DNA from: Kordiimonadales bacterium
GTDB lineage: Bacteria; Pseudomonadota; Alphaproteobacteria; Sphingomonadales; Kordiimonadaceae
Assembly (NCBI GenBank): GCA_002401685.1
Contig: NVTU01000020.1
Coordinates: 1-52,426, forward strand
DNA length: 52,426 nt
Reading direction: 5' to 3'
Below, in pieces: positions 43,484-52,382 of the stretch (positions within the stretch are counted from its first letter, which is position 1; each line of letters begins with the position of its first letter). The notes under the pieces are model-generated. The model did no database searches and had not been told where the DNA came from. It was given only the letters and a program-made list of their open reading frames with translations. The translations under genes and the position numbers were made by a program.

Positions 43484-44346
43484 CTAAACCGATAAAGAAA
43501 ATTGTATTTCCAGTCGCCGGACTTGGCACTCGTTTTTTGCCAGCGACAAAAGCTATCCCTAAGGAAATGCTGCCGGTTTTAGATAAGCCGCTTATCCAGT
43601 ACGCCGTTGAAGAAGCCCTGGAAGCAGGCATTGACCAAATAATGCTGGTCACCGGCCGCAACAAGCAGGTGATGGAAGATCATTTCGACCACGCTTACGA
43701 GCTGGAGAAAATCCTCCAGGAAAAAGGCAAGGCAGAAGCGCTTGAGATATCGCGCTCTATGCTTTTGCCTGAAGGCAGCATCAGCTATGTGCGGCAAATG
43801 CGGCCTCGCGGCCTTGGCCACGCCATTTGGTGCGCGCGCCACTTTGTCAACGGGGACCCTTTTGCCGTCTCATTGCCGGATGATCTTATCAAAGGAAAGC
43901 CTGGCACACTGAAGCAGATGATTGAAGCCTACAACGAGGTTGGCGGCAATTTTGTGGCTACAATGGACGTAGCCCGCGAAGATACCAGCAAATACGGCGT
44001 TATCACGCCGGGTGCGCGAAACGGCAATATGATCGAAGTAAAAGGCCTGGTCGAAAAACCCCATCCTGAAGACGCGCCGTCAACCGAAGCCGTTGTTGGC
44101 CGCTATATATTGCAGCCTGAAGTAATGGACCATTTGGCCGCGAAGGAAATCGGTGCAGGCGGCGAGATCCAGCTTACGGACGCCATGGCCAAACTGATCG
44201 GCGAGCAGCCCTTCCATGCCCTCAACTTCGAAGGCACGCGCTTTGATTGCGGCAGTAAAATTGGCTGGTTAACCGCCAACATCGCCATGGCATCAGAAGA
44301 CCCATCGCTGGCGGCACGGCTCAAGGAAGCCATTGGCCAACTGTAA
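43480..44346 (+). CDS. galU: UTP-glucose-1-phosphate uridylyltransferase
   Basis: 288 residues, full length. Nucleotidyltransferase motifs: FPVAGLGTRFLPATKAIPKE, then MLPVLDKPLIQYAVEEALE, VTGRNKQVMEDHFDHAYELE, QMRPRGLGHAIWCAR, SLPDDLIKG and the C-terminal EIQLTDAM. The product UDP-glucose supplies glycans and is the entry to dTDP- and UDP-sugar routes. It is 83 bases after pgi and may be in the same transcript. The start overlaps a small leader frame. Confidence 0.97.
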   Translation: MTKPIKKIVFPVAGLGTRFLPATKAIPKEMLPVLDKPLIQYAVEEALEAGIDQIMLVTGRNKQVMEDHFDHAYELEKILQEKGKAEALEISRSMLLPEGSISYVRQMRPRGLGHAIWCARHFVNGDPFAVSLPDDLIKGKPGTLKQMIEAYNEVGGNFVATMDVAREDTSKYGVITPGARNGNMIEVKGLVEKPHPEDAPSTEAVVGRYILQPEVMDHLAAKEIGAGGEIQLTDAMAKLIGEQPFHALNFEGTRFDCGSKIGWLTANIAMASEDPSLAARLKEAIGQL

Positions 44347-44488
44347 ACTTAGCCCGTGGCTTCTATAAACCAACATGGTTAGAACAGGCCGCCCCTCTCT
44401 TTAAAGGCGGGTACGCTTCACCAATTAGTGACCCAATAATCGCCAAAGACTTTCCTTGTTCGCGCCCTCGGCCCGCGTTTTAGGCTGC

Positions 44489-44959
44489 CTAGTTCTGGCT
44501 TGCCTGTCGTTCTGCGTGAAACGCATCGGCGCGGCGCTGTAGGTCTTCGTCGCTAATTTCTTCCACGCGGCTGGCGATGAACCACATATTACCTGACGGG
44601 TCGACTATTCCGCCGTGACGGTCGCCGTAGAACATGTCCTCCACGGGCATCATCTCAGTGCCGCCTGCTTTCAGCGCTTGCGCATGCACGGCGTCCGCAT
44701 CTTCGAAATACAAATACAGCATGATGGGCTGGGCCGTCATACCCTCGCGGGCTTCCCCGATCATAATCATCGACGTACCAATGCGTATCTCCGCATTGCC
44801 GACTATTGCTTTGCCGTCAGCGCCCTTTGGTCCGCCGGTAATCCGCAGCACTTCAGCTCCGAACGCTTCTTTCAAAAACGTGATAACGGCTTTAGCATTA
44901 TTAACAATCAGGTACGGAGTTACCGTGTTGTAGCCCTCAGGGATCGCTTTTACAGACAT
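44489..44959 (-). CDS. VOC-superfamily (glyoxalase/PhnB-like) protein
   Basis: 156 residues of the PhnB-like VOC group: YNTVTPYLIVNNAKAVITFL, then KEAFGAEVLRITGG, NAEIRIGTSMIMIGEA, PIMLYLYFEDADAVHAQALK and FYGDRHGGIVDPSGNMWFIA. The family fold binds a metal using His/Glu residues; the D-R-H-G-G-I-x-D-P-x-G motif is kept. Function is unknown; these proteins often act on small molecules. AGGAAGA precedes the ATG. It starts 14 bases after manC on the same strand, so it is probably the last gene of the glycosyltransferase operon. A role in polysaccharide synthesis is not implied by family. Confidence 0.85.
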   Translation of the reverse strand: MSVKAIPEGYNTVTPYLIVNNAKAVITFLKEAFGAEVLRITGGPKGADGKAIVGNAEIRIGTSMIMIGEAREGMTAQPIMLYLYFEDADAVHAQALKAGGTEMMPVEDMFYGDRHGGIVDPSGNMWFIASRVEEISDEDLQRRADAFHAERQASQN

Positions 44960-44973
44960 AACTTGTCTTCCTG

Positions 44974-46407
44974 CTATTTATCGTTTTCGCGGTTGAAATC
45001 ATCTTCGAAGCGGACGATGTCATCTTCGCCCAAATAACTGCCTGACTGCACTTCGATGAGCCGCAGGTTGATCTTTCCGGGGTTCTCCAAGCGGTGTCTG
45101 GCGCCAAGTGGTAGATAAACGCTCTCGTTTTCGCTCAGCAGCATAGTTTCGTCGTTGCGCGTTACAACGGCAGACCCTTCCACCACGATCCAGTGTTCGG
45201 CCCTGTGGTGGTGCATTTGCAAACTAAGGCGCTTGCCCGGGTAAACCTGAATTTCCTTCACCTGAAACCGGTCGCCAATATTGAGCGTGCGGTAATTGCC
45301 CCACGGCCTATAGACGGTGGAATGAAAATCGGCCTCTGGGCGCTTGGCGGCTTTCAACTGATCAACGATCTTTTTAACGTCCTGATCCTGGTCTTTCCGC
45401 GCCACCATTACAGCATCGTCTGTGGCTACAATGATCAGGTCTTCCACGCCCACGGTGCTTACAAGCTTAGTGCCACCGTGGATGAAGCAGTTTTTTGTAT
45501 CCACTGTCAGCACATCACCTGTGAATACATTTCCTTCGGCGTCCGCATCCTGCACATCAGAAAGGGCTGAGAAACTGCCAACATCTGACCATCCAAATTC
45601 GGAGGGTAGCACGGCGGCCTTATCGGTTTTTTCCATGATCGCATAATCAATGCTGTCTGCAGGCACTGCACCGAATGCTTCTTCTGTCATCCGCAGGAAG
45701 TTTAGGTCCGGCTCTGCAGATGCAAGCGCCTTGCGACACGCTTCGAGCATCACGCTCTGGTGCTTTTCAAACTCGGCCAAAATGGTATTAGCCGCAAACA
45801 TAAACATGCCGCTATTCCACGTATAGTCACCGCTTTTCACGTAGGCTTCGGCCGTTGCTTCATCTGGCTTTTCCTTGAAAGCAGTAATCAGCCGCGCGCC
45901 TTTAGCGCCCTCAATCTTATCACCGCCGGCTATATAGCCGTACCCTGTTTCGGGCCTACTGGCGTTCATGCCAAAGCAGACCAGATACCCCTGCTTGGCT
46001 GCGCACGCTGCATCACTTACCGCCTTATGGAAGCCCGGCGTATCAATGATGACATGATCAGACGGCAGGAACAGCAGCAGCGCCTCAGCATCTTCTTCTG
46101 CAGCCCGCAGTGCAGCCACTGCAATAGCGGGCGCAGTATTTCTGCCAATGGGCTCAAGGATCACCGCTGAAACATCAACCCCGGCTTTTTCAGCCTGCTC
46201 GTTCACCATAAAACGGTGATGCTCGTTCGCCACCACCAGCGGCGCACCAAATCCGTAATTCCCGCCAACGCGTTCCAGCGTTTGCGTGAACAGGCTTTTA
46301 TTGCCAAGAAGCGGCAGAAACTGCTTCGGGTATTTAGAGCGAGACAATGGCCACAGCCGCGATCCAGCACCGCCAGATAGGATCACAGGATAGATGGTTT
46401 TTTTCAT
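44974..46407 (-). CDS. manC: Mannose-1-phosphate guanylyltransferase / mannose-6-phosphate isomerase
   Basis: 477 residues from ATG 46407 (GAGG upstream; an upstream TTG in frame is less likely). The N-terminal domain has VILSGGAGSRLWPLSRSKYP, then KQFLPLLGN, LLFLPSDHVI, EKPDEATAEAYV and YTWNSGMFMFAA, the GDP-mannose pyrophosphorylase core. From about residue 350 a cupin isomerase domain carries RPWGNYRTLNIGDRFQVKEI and the metal/His motif LSLQMHHHRAEHWIVVEGSA. The bifunctional (type II PMI) enzyme makes GDP-mannose from mannose 6-phosphate. It lies in an operon with the glycosyltransferase and the unknown gene upstream and the VOC gene downstream. Confidence 0.96.
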   Translation of the reverse strand: MKKTIYPVILSGGAGSRLWPLSRSKYPKQFLPLLGNKSLFTQTLERVGGNYGFGAPLVVANEHHRFMVNEQAEKAGVDVSAVILEPIGRNTAPAIAVAALRAAEEDAEALLLFLPSDHVIIDTPGFHKAVSDAACAAKQGYLVCFGMNASRPETGYGYIAGGDKIEGAKGARLITAFKEKPDEATAEAYVKSGDYTWNSGMFMFAANTILAEFEKHQSVMLEACRKALASAEPDLNFLRMTEEAFGAVPADSIDYAIMEKTDKAAVLPSEFGWSDVGSFSALSDVQDADAEGNVFTGDVLTVDTKNCFIHGGTKLVSTVGVEDLIIVATDDAVMVARKDQDQDVKKIVDQLKAAKRPEADFHSTVYRPWGNYRTLNIGDRFQVKEIQVYPGKRLSLQMHHHRAEHWIVVEGSAVVTRNDETMLLSENESVYLPLGARHRLENPGKINLRLIEVQSGSYLGEDDIVRFEDDFNRENDK

Positions 46408-46519
46408 TGTCTGCCTCAAGATTAGGGAACTAAAAATACGGAAATGTCACTAGGAACAAGACCCTAGCATAGGACTGGTTCTAGGTGAACAACTGTTAGG
46501 AAACGTTTCATCGGATGTC

Positions 46520-47458
46520 TTAAGCCCGCAACGCCTTCAGCTCAGACGCGCTAAGCCACCCCAGACCCAGGCGACTACTACCTTCGGAAACTTGCAGTCG
46601 AAGGCCTAACTGTTTTGCAACAATCGATGCAGCCACTGCACGCACTTCACTATGGCTGCCCAAGCCTATTTCAATGGTTTCTACTTTAGCAGCCAACACC
46701 GCAGCATTTAGCAAAGCAATCTCCAAGCGTAACCATTTCGATAACGGTACGCGGTCTGGAAGAAAACCGTTACAAAAGCCCTCATATAAGAAGGTGCCGC
46801 TGCCCCGTAGGCCATCGCGCTTTTTTGCGTGGTCCAACCGCATGCCGTGGGCAACCAACAGGTCAGCGTCTGCGAGTACCTGCAAGTCCCGTACATGCAC
46901 CTCGCCCTGCCACAAGTATATCAATCGTGCCAGAAGAGCCCTGCCGTAAGTACGGTCGTTATCCTCCACTGCGAGCGTCAGTGTATGCTCAAGCGCGGCC
47001 CTATCACGGGATGTAGCAACATCACGGGGATGAAGTTTCAGCTCTCCCTGTGCGCTAAGTTTTAAGCGCCCCTCCAGCCCGATACAGGGGTCTGCACCCA
47101 ACCGCGTGATTGCCACCTGTGCGAACACGGCACGGCGTTCCGAGCGCAACCATACTCGCTGCACATCAAGGTCAGCCATGGTATCCGCAAACAAAAACTG
47201 CTTTTTCTCCGAAAGTTTACGGCCAAAACTCGAATAATAACAAATAGTTACGGCGACAGCGGCGCGCTCAGCTTCGTCACGGCTAGTTGCCACGTGCAGA
47301 TCGAAATACTTAGCGCCGCCAAAACCGAGCCAAAACAACCGTTTTAGCGCCCGCCGCGTCAGCCGGATTTTGTGCGCACTCCAAAAGCCAAAACCACCAA
47401 TGCTTGAGGCAATGAAATCCGCTTTTGTTAGCGCTCGGTAATCGGCGAATACGGTCAC
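46520..47458 (-). CDS. Unrecognised protein coupled to the glycosyltransferase
   Basis: 312 residues. I recognise no family. Basic N-terminal part (AHKIRLTRRALKRLFWLGFG), then mixed alpha/beta sequence, with a central RLIYLWQGEVHVRDLQVLAD and a C-terminal region (EIGLGSHSEVRAVAASIVAK, QLGLRLQVSEGSSRLGLGWL) that looks like a small substrate- or nucleotide-binding domain. There is no signal peptide and no membrane helix. It starts at GTG, overlapping the stop codon of the glycosyltransferase by 4 bases, so the two are translationally coupled; manC follows after 112 bases. Possible roles are acyl/amino-transfer or chain modification, but this is only a guess from its position. Confidence 0.8.
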   Translation of the reverse strand: MTVFADYRALTKADFIASSIGGFGFWSAHKIRLTRRALKRLFWLGFGGAKYFDLHVATSRDEAERAAVAVTICYYSSFGRKLSEKKQFLFADTMADLDVQRVWLRSERRAVFAQVAITRLGADPCIGLEGRLKLSAQGELKLHPRDVATSRDRAALEHTLTLAVEDNDRTYGRALLARLIYLWQGEVHVRDLQVLADADLLVAHGMRLDHAKKRDGLRGSGTFLYEGFCNGFLPDRVPLSKWLRLEIALLNAAVLAAKVETIEIGLGSHSEVRAVAASIVAKQLGLRLQVSEGSSRLGLGWLSASELKALRA

Positions 47459-48609
47459 AAGCGCGCCCTTAGGCTACTGAAAAAATCTGCTGATACTTTG
47501 CGCGGCGCATGGGCTTCGGCCCACTCAAACAAGCCCTGTTCAGTGCTTGCGCTCTGTTCTGCACTGTAAGCCGCCGCGCAGGCGGCAACACAGGTATCCA
47601 TATTGTCAGAATCAAAACCGTAGACGCTGCCTTCCGGCCCCGCGATCGTGGGTGTAAGCGCATGCGGCATAACGGCCGGGCGGCCAAACGTGGCTGCCAT
47701 CGCAGCGACGCCCGAATTCAATCCAGAAGGATGCGCGCACACGGCAACGTCCGCGGCGCGAAAAAACGTTTGCACGTCCTGATCATCGATATGCCCAAGA
47801 TGCAACTGCACGTCTGCTCTGCCTGCCGTCAGCTGGAATATATCCTCCATAAAGGCCGGCTCGCCCGCCTTGCCCGCAACGATCACTTTCGCACCGCCGC
47901 CTACTGATGTTTGTAAAGCGTCCACCGCCGCTAAGAACTGGCGCGTCCCTTTATAGGTACCCAACTCGCCAAACAGCAAAAACACTTTATCTGCGCACCC
48001 AATACCCAGCGATAATCGCGCTTGCGGTTTCGAGATATAATCGCCGTAAACGCCCTTGTAAGACGGGTGCGGTACGCTGAACGTTTTGTCTACCGGCACT
48101 TCATAATGGGGGGCGCAAAGGTCTACGGTACCAGGGTTCATTATATGAATATGGTCTGCAAGCACTGCAAAACGGGCTCGCAGCGCGATCTCTTCTTCAG
48201 GGAATGCTGAACGGTGCGACATGATATTATGGATAGTCCACAGTATGGGTCGGCCCATATCTTTCTGTTGCTGAATGAGTTCCAAGAAATCAGCACCAGC
48301 AACCGCGGCCTGCTTTGCCGTTTCCAAACCGTGATAAATGCGGTGAATCCAGTGCAGGTGGAGCGCCACATTCAAGGGCTTTGGCACATTATTCAGTTGC
48401 TCTAGACCTTTGAGCGGAAGGCAAGCAAACCCTTGCTCCAACGCCGCTGAATAGAGTGCGCGCAGGTACGGATTGCGTGTCCCAAAAGGGTAAACGCCCA
48501 GCAACCAACCGGTGTCTAAACCGTACCCTAGCGCCTCGAGCGCAGCCGACGCATCCAGGCACTCTTCGTAAAAACTGCGCGCAAGCCCATGTTGGCGAAT
48601 GCCGTGCAT
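47455..48609 (-). CDS. Glycosyltransferase, GT-B type, in polysaccharide operon
   Basis: 384 residues from ATG 48609, which has GGGG 5-6 bases upstream. The N-terminal lobe includes NVALHLHWIHRIYHGLETAK and WTIHNIMSHRSAFPEEEIAL, the C-terminal lobe VFLLFGELGTYKGTRQFLAA, VHLGHIDDQDVQTFFRAADV-like stretch and PSGLNSGVAAMAATFGRPAV, then the acidic end. This is the GT-B fold of family 1/4-like transferases for exopolysaccharide or lipopolysaccharide; donor and acceptor are unknown, although manC (GDP-mannose) nearby suggests a mannosyl-type transfer. It heads an operon with the unrecognised protein, manC and the VOC gene, divergent from the rfb genes at 48767. Confidence 0.88.
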   Translation of the reverse strand: MHGIRQHGLARSFYEECLDASAALEALGYGLDTGWLLGVYPFGTRNPYLRALYSAALEQGFACLPLKGLEQLNNVPKPLNVALHLHWIHRIYHGLETAKQAAVAGADFLELIQQQKDMGRPILWTIHNIMSHRSAFPEEEIALRARFAVLADHIHIMNPGTVDLCAPHYEVPVDKTFSVPHPSYKGVYGDYISKPQARLSLGIGCADKVFLLFGELGTYKGTRQFLAAVDALQTSVGGGAKVIVAGKAGEPAFMEDIFQLTAGRADVQLHLGHIDDQDVQTFFRAADVAVCAHPSGLNSGVAAMAATFGRPAVMPHALTPTIAGPEGSVYGFDSDNMDTCVAACAAAYSAEQSASTEQGLFEWAEAHAPRKVSADFFSSLRARL

Positions 48610-48766
48610 ATATCCCCTGTTACTGGCCGAGTTAACTTCCCGGCACTTTCCCGAACCCAAAACCAGCCAAAAAACCTATGCTTTCCTGACAGTTGGGCCT
48701 TTCATTTCAAGTTCCCTTTTAATATAAAGGCTCAACTATTGGAACCTGTCTTATTTAGGCTTTTTT
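48610..48766. promoter_or_regulatory. Divergent promoter region between polysaccharide operons
   Basis: 157 bases separate the glycosyltransferase operon (minus) from rfbC (plus). A TAATAT-like element (48719-48724) is a possible -10 box for one direction. Both operons could be controlled together from here; no operator is recognisable. Confidence 0.4.
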
Positions 48767-49333
48767 ATGCACGCTGAAGAACTAGCTCTACCCGGTGTCT
48801 TTTTGTTCTCGCCCGTCAAGCACGGCGATGATCGCGGTTTCTTTTCCGAGACCTTTAAAGCCCGTGACTTTAACGCAGTCGTACCCGGCATAGAATTCGT
48901 CCAGGACAATCATTCTCTGTCGAGCGAAGCTGGCGTGATCAGGGGCATGCATTTCCAGACGCCGCCGCATGCACAAGGCAAGCTGGTTCGGGTTCCGCGC
49001 GGTAAAGTGCTGGATGTTATTGTTGACCTGCGGGTTGGCTCACCAACCTTCGGCGAGCATATCAGCGTTGAACTTTCTGCACAGAACTGGCAGCAGCTTT
49101 GGGTGCCTGCGGGTTTTGCGCACGCGTTTTGCACGCTCGTTCCCGATACAGAATTTTGCTATAAAGTGACTGACTATTACGCGCCAGAATGCGATGGCGG
49201 CATTGCGTTTGATGATCCAGACCTCGGCATCAAGTGGCCTTTTGCAGCCGACGCCCTAACGCTGTCAGATAAAGACAAAAAGCTGCCACGGCTAAAAGAT
49301 TTCTCCTCACCCTTTCGTTTCGACGCAGCCTAG
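48767..49333 (+). CDS. rfbC: dTDP-4-dehydrorhamnose 3,5-epimerase
   Basis: 188 residues, a cupin-fold epimerase. Motifs: GVFLFSPVKHGDDRGFFSET, VQDNHSLSSEAGVIRGMHFQ (catalytic His), KLVRVPRGKVLDVIVDLRVG, FGEHISVELSAQN, LWVPAGFAHAFCTL and FCYKVTDYYAPECDGGIAFD. It catalyses the third step of dTDP-L-rhamnose synthesis. The ribosome-binding site before the ATG is weak. It is the first gene of the rfb operon and is followed by rfbB after 27 bases. Confidence 0.96.
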   Translation: MHAEELALPGVFLFSPVKHGDDRGFFSETFKARDFNAVVPGIEFVQDNHSLSSEAGVIRGMHFQTPPHAQGKLVRVPRGKVLDVIVDLRVGSPTFGEHISVELSAQNWQQLWVPAGFAHAFCTLVPDTEFCYKVTDYYAPECDGGIAFDDPDLGIKWPFAADALTLSDKDKKLPRLKDFSSPFRFDAA

Positions 49334-49360
49334 CGCGCTTACTGAACTAAGGAATATTTC

Positions 49361-50410
49361 ATGAAAATTATTGTAACCGGCGGCGCGGGCTTTATTGGTT
49401 CAGCGGTTTGCAGACATCTGGTGCAAGACCTTGGCTTCACAGCGATCAATGTCGACAAACTAACCTACGCAGGCAATTTGTCATCTTTGAAAGAAATTGA
49501 AGACAGCCCAAATTATCATTTCGAACAGCTCGATATTTGTGACCGCGCCGCGCTTGACGCCGTGTTTGCAAAGCATCAGCCAGACGGCGTGATGCATTTG
49601 GCGGCAGAAAGCCATGTAGACCGTTCCATCACGGGCGCTGGCGAGTTTATCCAGACCAATATTATCGGTACGTTCAATATGCTGGAAGCAGCGCGCGCCT
49701 ATTGGATGGGGCTTGACGATACGGGCAAAGAAAAGTTCCGCTTCCTCAATGTGTCCACCGACGAAGTATACGGCAGCCTGGGTGATGAGGGCTTGTTTGA
49801 AGAAACAACACCGTATGATCCGAGCTCACCCTACTCCGCTTCAAAAGCATCGGCTGACCATTTGGCAAACGCCTGGTTTGAAACATACAAGTTCCCGGTC
49901 GTGATCTCTAATTGCTCGAACAATTACGGGCCGTACCATTTGCCTGAAAAATTGATCCCGCTTGTGATTTTAAACGCGCTCGACGGCCAACCTCTACCGA
50001 TTTACGGTGATGGTTCCAATGTGCGTGACTGGCTTTATGTGGAAGACCACGCGGTGGCCCTGTTCACCATCCTAACCAAAGGGCGGCTCGGCCAGAAATA
50101 TAACGTTGGCGGCAGAAATGAGCGCACCAACCTTGAAGTGGTTAATCGCATTTGCGAAACACTTGATAAATTGCGCCCCAAAGACAGCGCTTACGCTGAT
50201 CAGATTACATACGTAACGGACCGGCCTGGCCACGATGCGCGCTACGCTATCGATGCCACCAAGCTGGAATCAGAGCTGGGTTGGAAAGCCAAAGAGAATT
50301 TCGAGACCGGTATTGAGAAAACCATTCAGTGGTATCTGGATAACGAATGGTGGTGGGCTCCGCTCAGGGGACACGCTGCAGTACGCAAAGGCGTTTTGAA
50401 AAAGGGCTAA
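49361..50410 (+). CDS. rfbB: dTDP-glucose 4,6-dehydratase
   Basis: 349 residues of the extended SDR type. NAD motif [25 protein letters not shown]; catalytic [10 protein letters not shown] and the Tyr-x3-Lys active site in [16 protein letters not shown]; then [20 protein letters not shown] and [11 protein letters not shown]. Second step of dTDP-rhamnose synthesis: dTDP-glucose to dTDP-4-keto-6-deoxyglucose. AAGGAAT lies 7 bases before the ATG. rfbD follows after 4 bases. Confidence 0.97.
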   Translation: MKIIVTGGAGFIGSAVCRHLVQDLGFTAINVDKLTYAGNLSSLKEIEDSPNYHFEQLDICDRAALDAVFAKHQPDGVMHLAAESHVDRSITGAGEFIQTNIIGTFNMLEAARAYWMGLDDTGKEKFRFLNVSTDEVYGSLGDEGLFEETTPYDPSSPYSASKASADHLANAWFETYKFPVVISNCSNNYGPYHLPEKLIPLVILNALDGQPLPIYGDGSNVRDWLYVEDHAVALFTILTKGRLGQKYNVGGRNERTNLEVVNRICETLDKLRPKDSAYADQITYVTDRPGHDARYAIDATKLESELGWKAKENFETGIEKTIQWYLDNEWWWAPLRGHAAVRKGVLKKG

Positions 50411-50414
50411 TATT

Positions 50415-51311
50415 ATGCGGATTTTTGTTGCAGGATCATCGGGACAAGTGGCTCGTTCACTTGTTGAGGCCGCAGATAAGGCGGGCATTGAACTGCGCAC
50501 TGCGGGGCGGCCAGAGCTTGACCTTTCAGACATGGCTGGCGCGGCCGATTTGATAACAGCTTATGCGCCCACGGTTATCATCAATGCTGCAGCCTACACT
50601 GCCGTTGATACCGCTGAAACTGACGAAGAAAATGCGCTCAGCGTTAACACCGACGGCGCAGCGACGCTTGCGGAAATAGCAGCTGACTTAGATGTGCCGT
50701 TCCTGCACCTTTCAACAGACTATGTTTTTGACGGCGACAAGGACGAAGCCTACACCGAAAGTGACGCGGTTGGTCCTACGGGCGCTTACGGTCGCACTAA
50801 ACTAGCGGGCGAAGTGGCGGTTCTGGCCGCAAACCCTAACGCTGCAATCTTTCGCACAGCGTGGGTATATAGCCCTTTCGGCAAGAACTTCTGCAAAACG
50901 ATGCTCATGCTAGCGAAGACCCGAGACACACTGGGTGTGGTAGCTGACCAGTTCGGCAACCCTACGTACGCGCCAGATATCGCTAACGCTTTGCTTTCCA
51001 TTGCCCGCGCTTATGCTAAAAATGGTTCAAAACCAGACTATGCCGGGTTATTTCACCTTGCAGGAGCAGGCGATACCAGCTGGCATGGGTTCGCAACTGA
51101 GATTTTCAATCAGGGCGCTGCGTTTGATCATCCAGTCCCTACCGTGAATGCGATCACTACAGCGGAATTTCCAACGCCAGCCAAGCGCCCAGAAAATTCG
51201 CGGCTGGACTGCAGCAAACTACGGGCTGTTTTCGGCATTACACTGCCAAATTGGCAAAAAAGTACCGAAGCGTGTGTCAAACGGCTTTTCGAAAGCGGCG
51301 CACTAGAGTAA
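50415..51311 (+). CDS. rfbD: dTDP-4-dehydrorhamnose reductase
   Basis: 298 residues of the RmlD SDR group. FVAGSSGQVARSLVEAA is the NAD(P) motif, VIINAAAYTAVDTAETDEEN follows, then FLHLSTDYVFDGD and the active site GAYGRTKLAGEVA (Tyr-x3-Lys), VYSPFGKNFCKTML and ENSRLDCSKLR at the C-terminus. It makes dTDP-L-rhamnose with NAD(P)H. GGGC lies before the start, 4 bases after rfbB. rfbA follows after 113 bases with its own ribosome-binding site. Confidence 0.96.
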   Translation: MRIFVAGSSGQVARSLVEAADKAGIELRTAGRPELDLSDMAGAADLITAYAPTVIINAAAYTAVDTAETDEENALSVNTDGAATLAEIAADLDVPFLHLSTDYVFDGDKDEAYTESDAVGPTGAYGRTKLAGEVAVLAANPNAAIFRTAWVYSPFGKNFCKTMLMLAKTRDTLGVVADQFGNPTYAPDIANALLSIARAYAKNGSKPDYAGLFHLAGAGDTSWHGFATEIFNQGAAFDHPVPTVNAITTAEFPTPAKRPENSRLDCSKLRAVFGITLPNWQKSTEACVKRLFESGALE

Positions 51312-51424
51312 GTTTCGATCAAACAGGCTAACCACTTATGGATTAGCAATATTTATTATTCGCAACTGGAATTTTTATCCGCCGTTGGGCGTAGTTCGGT
51401 TGGCAATATTCTTAGGGAGAGATC

Positions 51425-52306
51425 ATGAAGGGTATTATTTTAGCAGGCGGTCTTGGTACACGCCTCTACCCTATCACCAAGTCCATCAGCAAACAGCTGT
51501 TGCCGGTTTACGATAAGCCGATGATCTATTATCCGCTGACCACGCTGATGCTGGCGGGTATCCGCGAGATCTTGATCATCAGTTCGCCTCAACATCTGCA
51601 TCTTTTCGAAGATTTACTTGGGGACGGCTCCCAGTGGGGCATTGAACTTACCTATGTAGAACAGCCTGATCCCGGCGGCTTGGCGCAAGCCTTCCTGCTC
51701 GGCGAAGACTTCATCGCAGGGGACCGCTGTGCGCTCGCGCTCGGCGACAATATCTTTTACGCGGCTGGTTTTACACAACACCTAAAACAGGCAGGCAGCG
51801 TTGAAAAAGGCGCCTATGTCTTTGCGTACCCTGTTGGCAATCCAGAAGAATTCGGCGTTGTTGAAATGGGTAAAGACGGCCAGGCGATTTCTATTGAGGA
51901 AAAGCCAGCCAACCCGAAAAGCAACCTCGCGGTTACCGGCCTCTATTTTTATGATAGCGACGTGGTAGAGATCGCCAAAACGATCAAACCGTCCGCGCGC
52001 GGCGAACTAGAGATTACCGCAGTGAACGATGTGTACCTCCAGCGCGGCACCCTTAACGTCGTTAAGCTACCGCGCGGCACCGCGTGGCTGGACACGGGAA
52101 CCGTTGACAGCTTACTGCAGGCCAGCCAGTTCGTACAAACAGTGGAAGCGCGCCAAAGCTTGAAGATCGCCTGTCCGGAAGAAGTTGCATGGCGCTCGGG
52201 CTTTATCACCGACGACAATCTCGCTGAAATCGCGGGCGAGTACAGGAATAGCTACGGCGAATATCTGATCGGCATTCTCCCCTACGGTTCGGAGGGCAGC
52301 TACTAA
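51425..52306 (+). CDS. rfbA: Glucose-1-phosphate thymidylyltransferase
   Basis: 293 residues, full length. [20 protein letters not shown], then [92 protein letters not shown] and [20 protein letters not shown] are the RmlA motifs. First step of the pathway, making dTDP-glucose from glucose 1-phosphate and dTTP; usually feedback-inhibited by dTDP-rhamnose. AGGGAGAG is 5 bases before the ATG. The 113-base gap before it may contain a separate promoter. Confidence 0.97.
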   Translation: MKGIILAGGLGTRLYPITKSISKQLLPVYDKPMIYYPLTTLMLAGIREILIISSPQHLHLFEDLLGDGSQWGIELTYVEQPDPGGLAQAFLLGEDFIAGDRCALALGDNIFYAAGFTQHLKQAGSVEKGAYVFAYPVGNPEEFGVVEMGKDGQAISIEEKPANPKSNLAVTGLYFYDSDVVEIAKTIKPSARGELEITAVNDVYLQRGTLNVVKLPRGTAWLDTGTVDSLLQASQFVQTVEARQSLKIACPEEVAWRSGFITDDNLAEIAGEYRNSYGEYLIGILPYGSEGSY

Positions 52307-52331
52307 GCTGCGGCACCCTTATGTTTGGTAT

Positions 52332-52382
52332 GCGGAAAAAACACTCAACTACCTGCACTGCAGAAGATGTGCGTTTTTTCCT
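52332..52382. other. Imperfect inverted repeat after rfbA
   Basis: gcggaaaaaacac near 52332 and gtgcgttttttcc near 52369-52381 are roughly complementary, 26 bases after the rfbA stop. The arms are A/T-rich with a 24-base spacer, so a real terminator is uncertain. The rest of the window shows nothing else. Confidence 0.3.
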
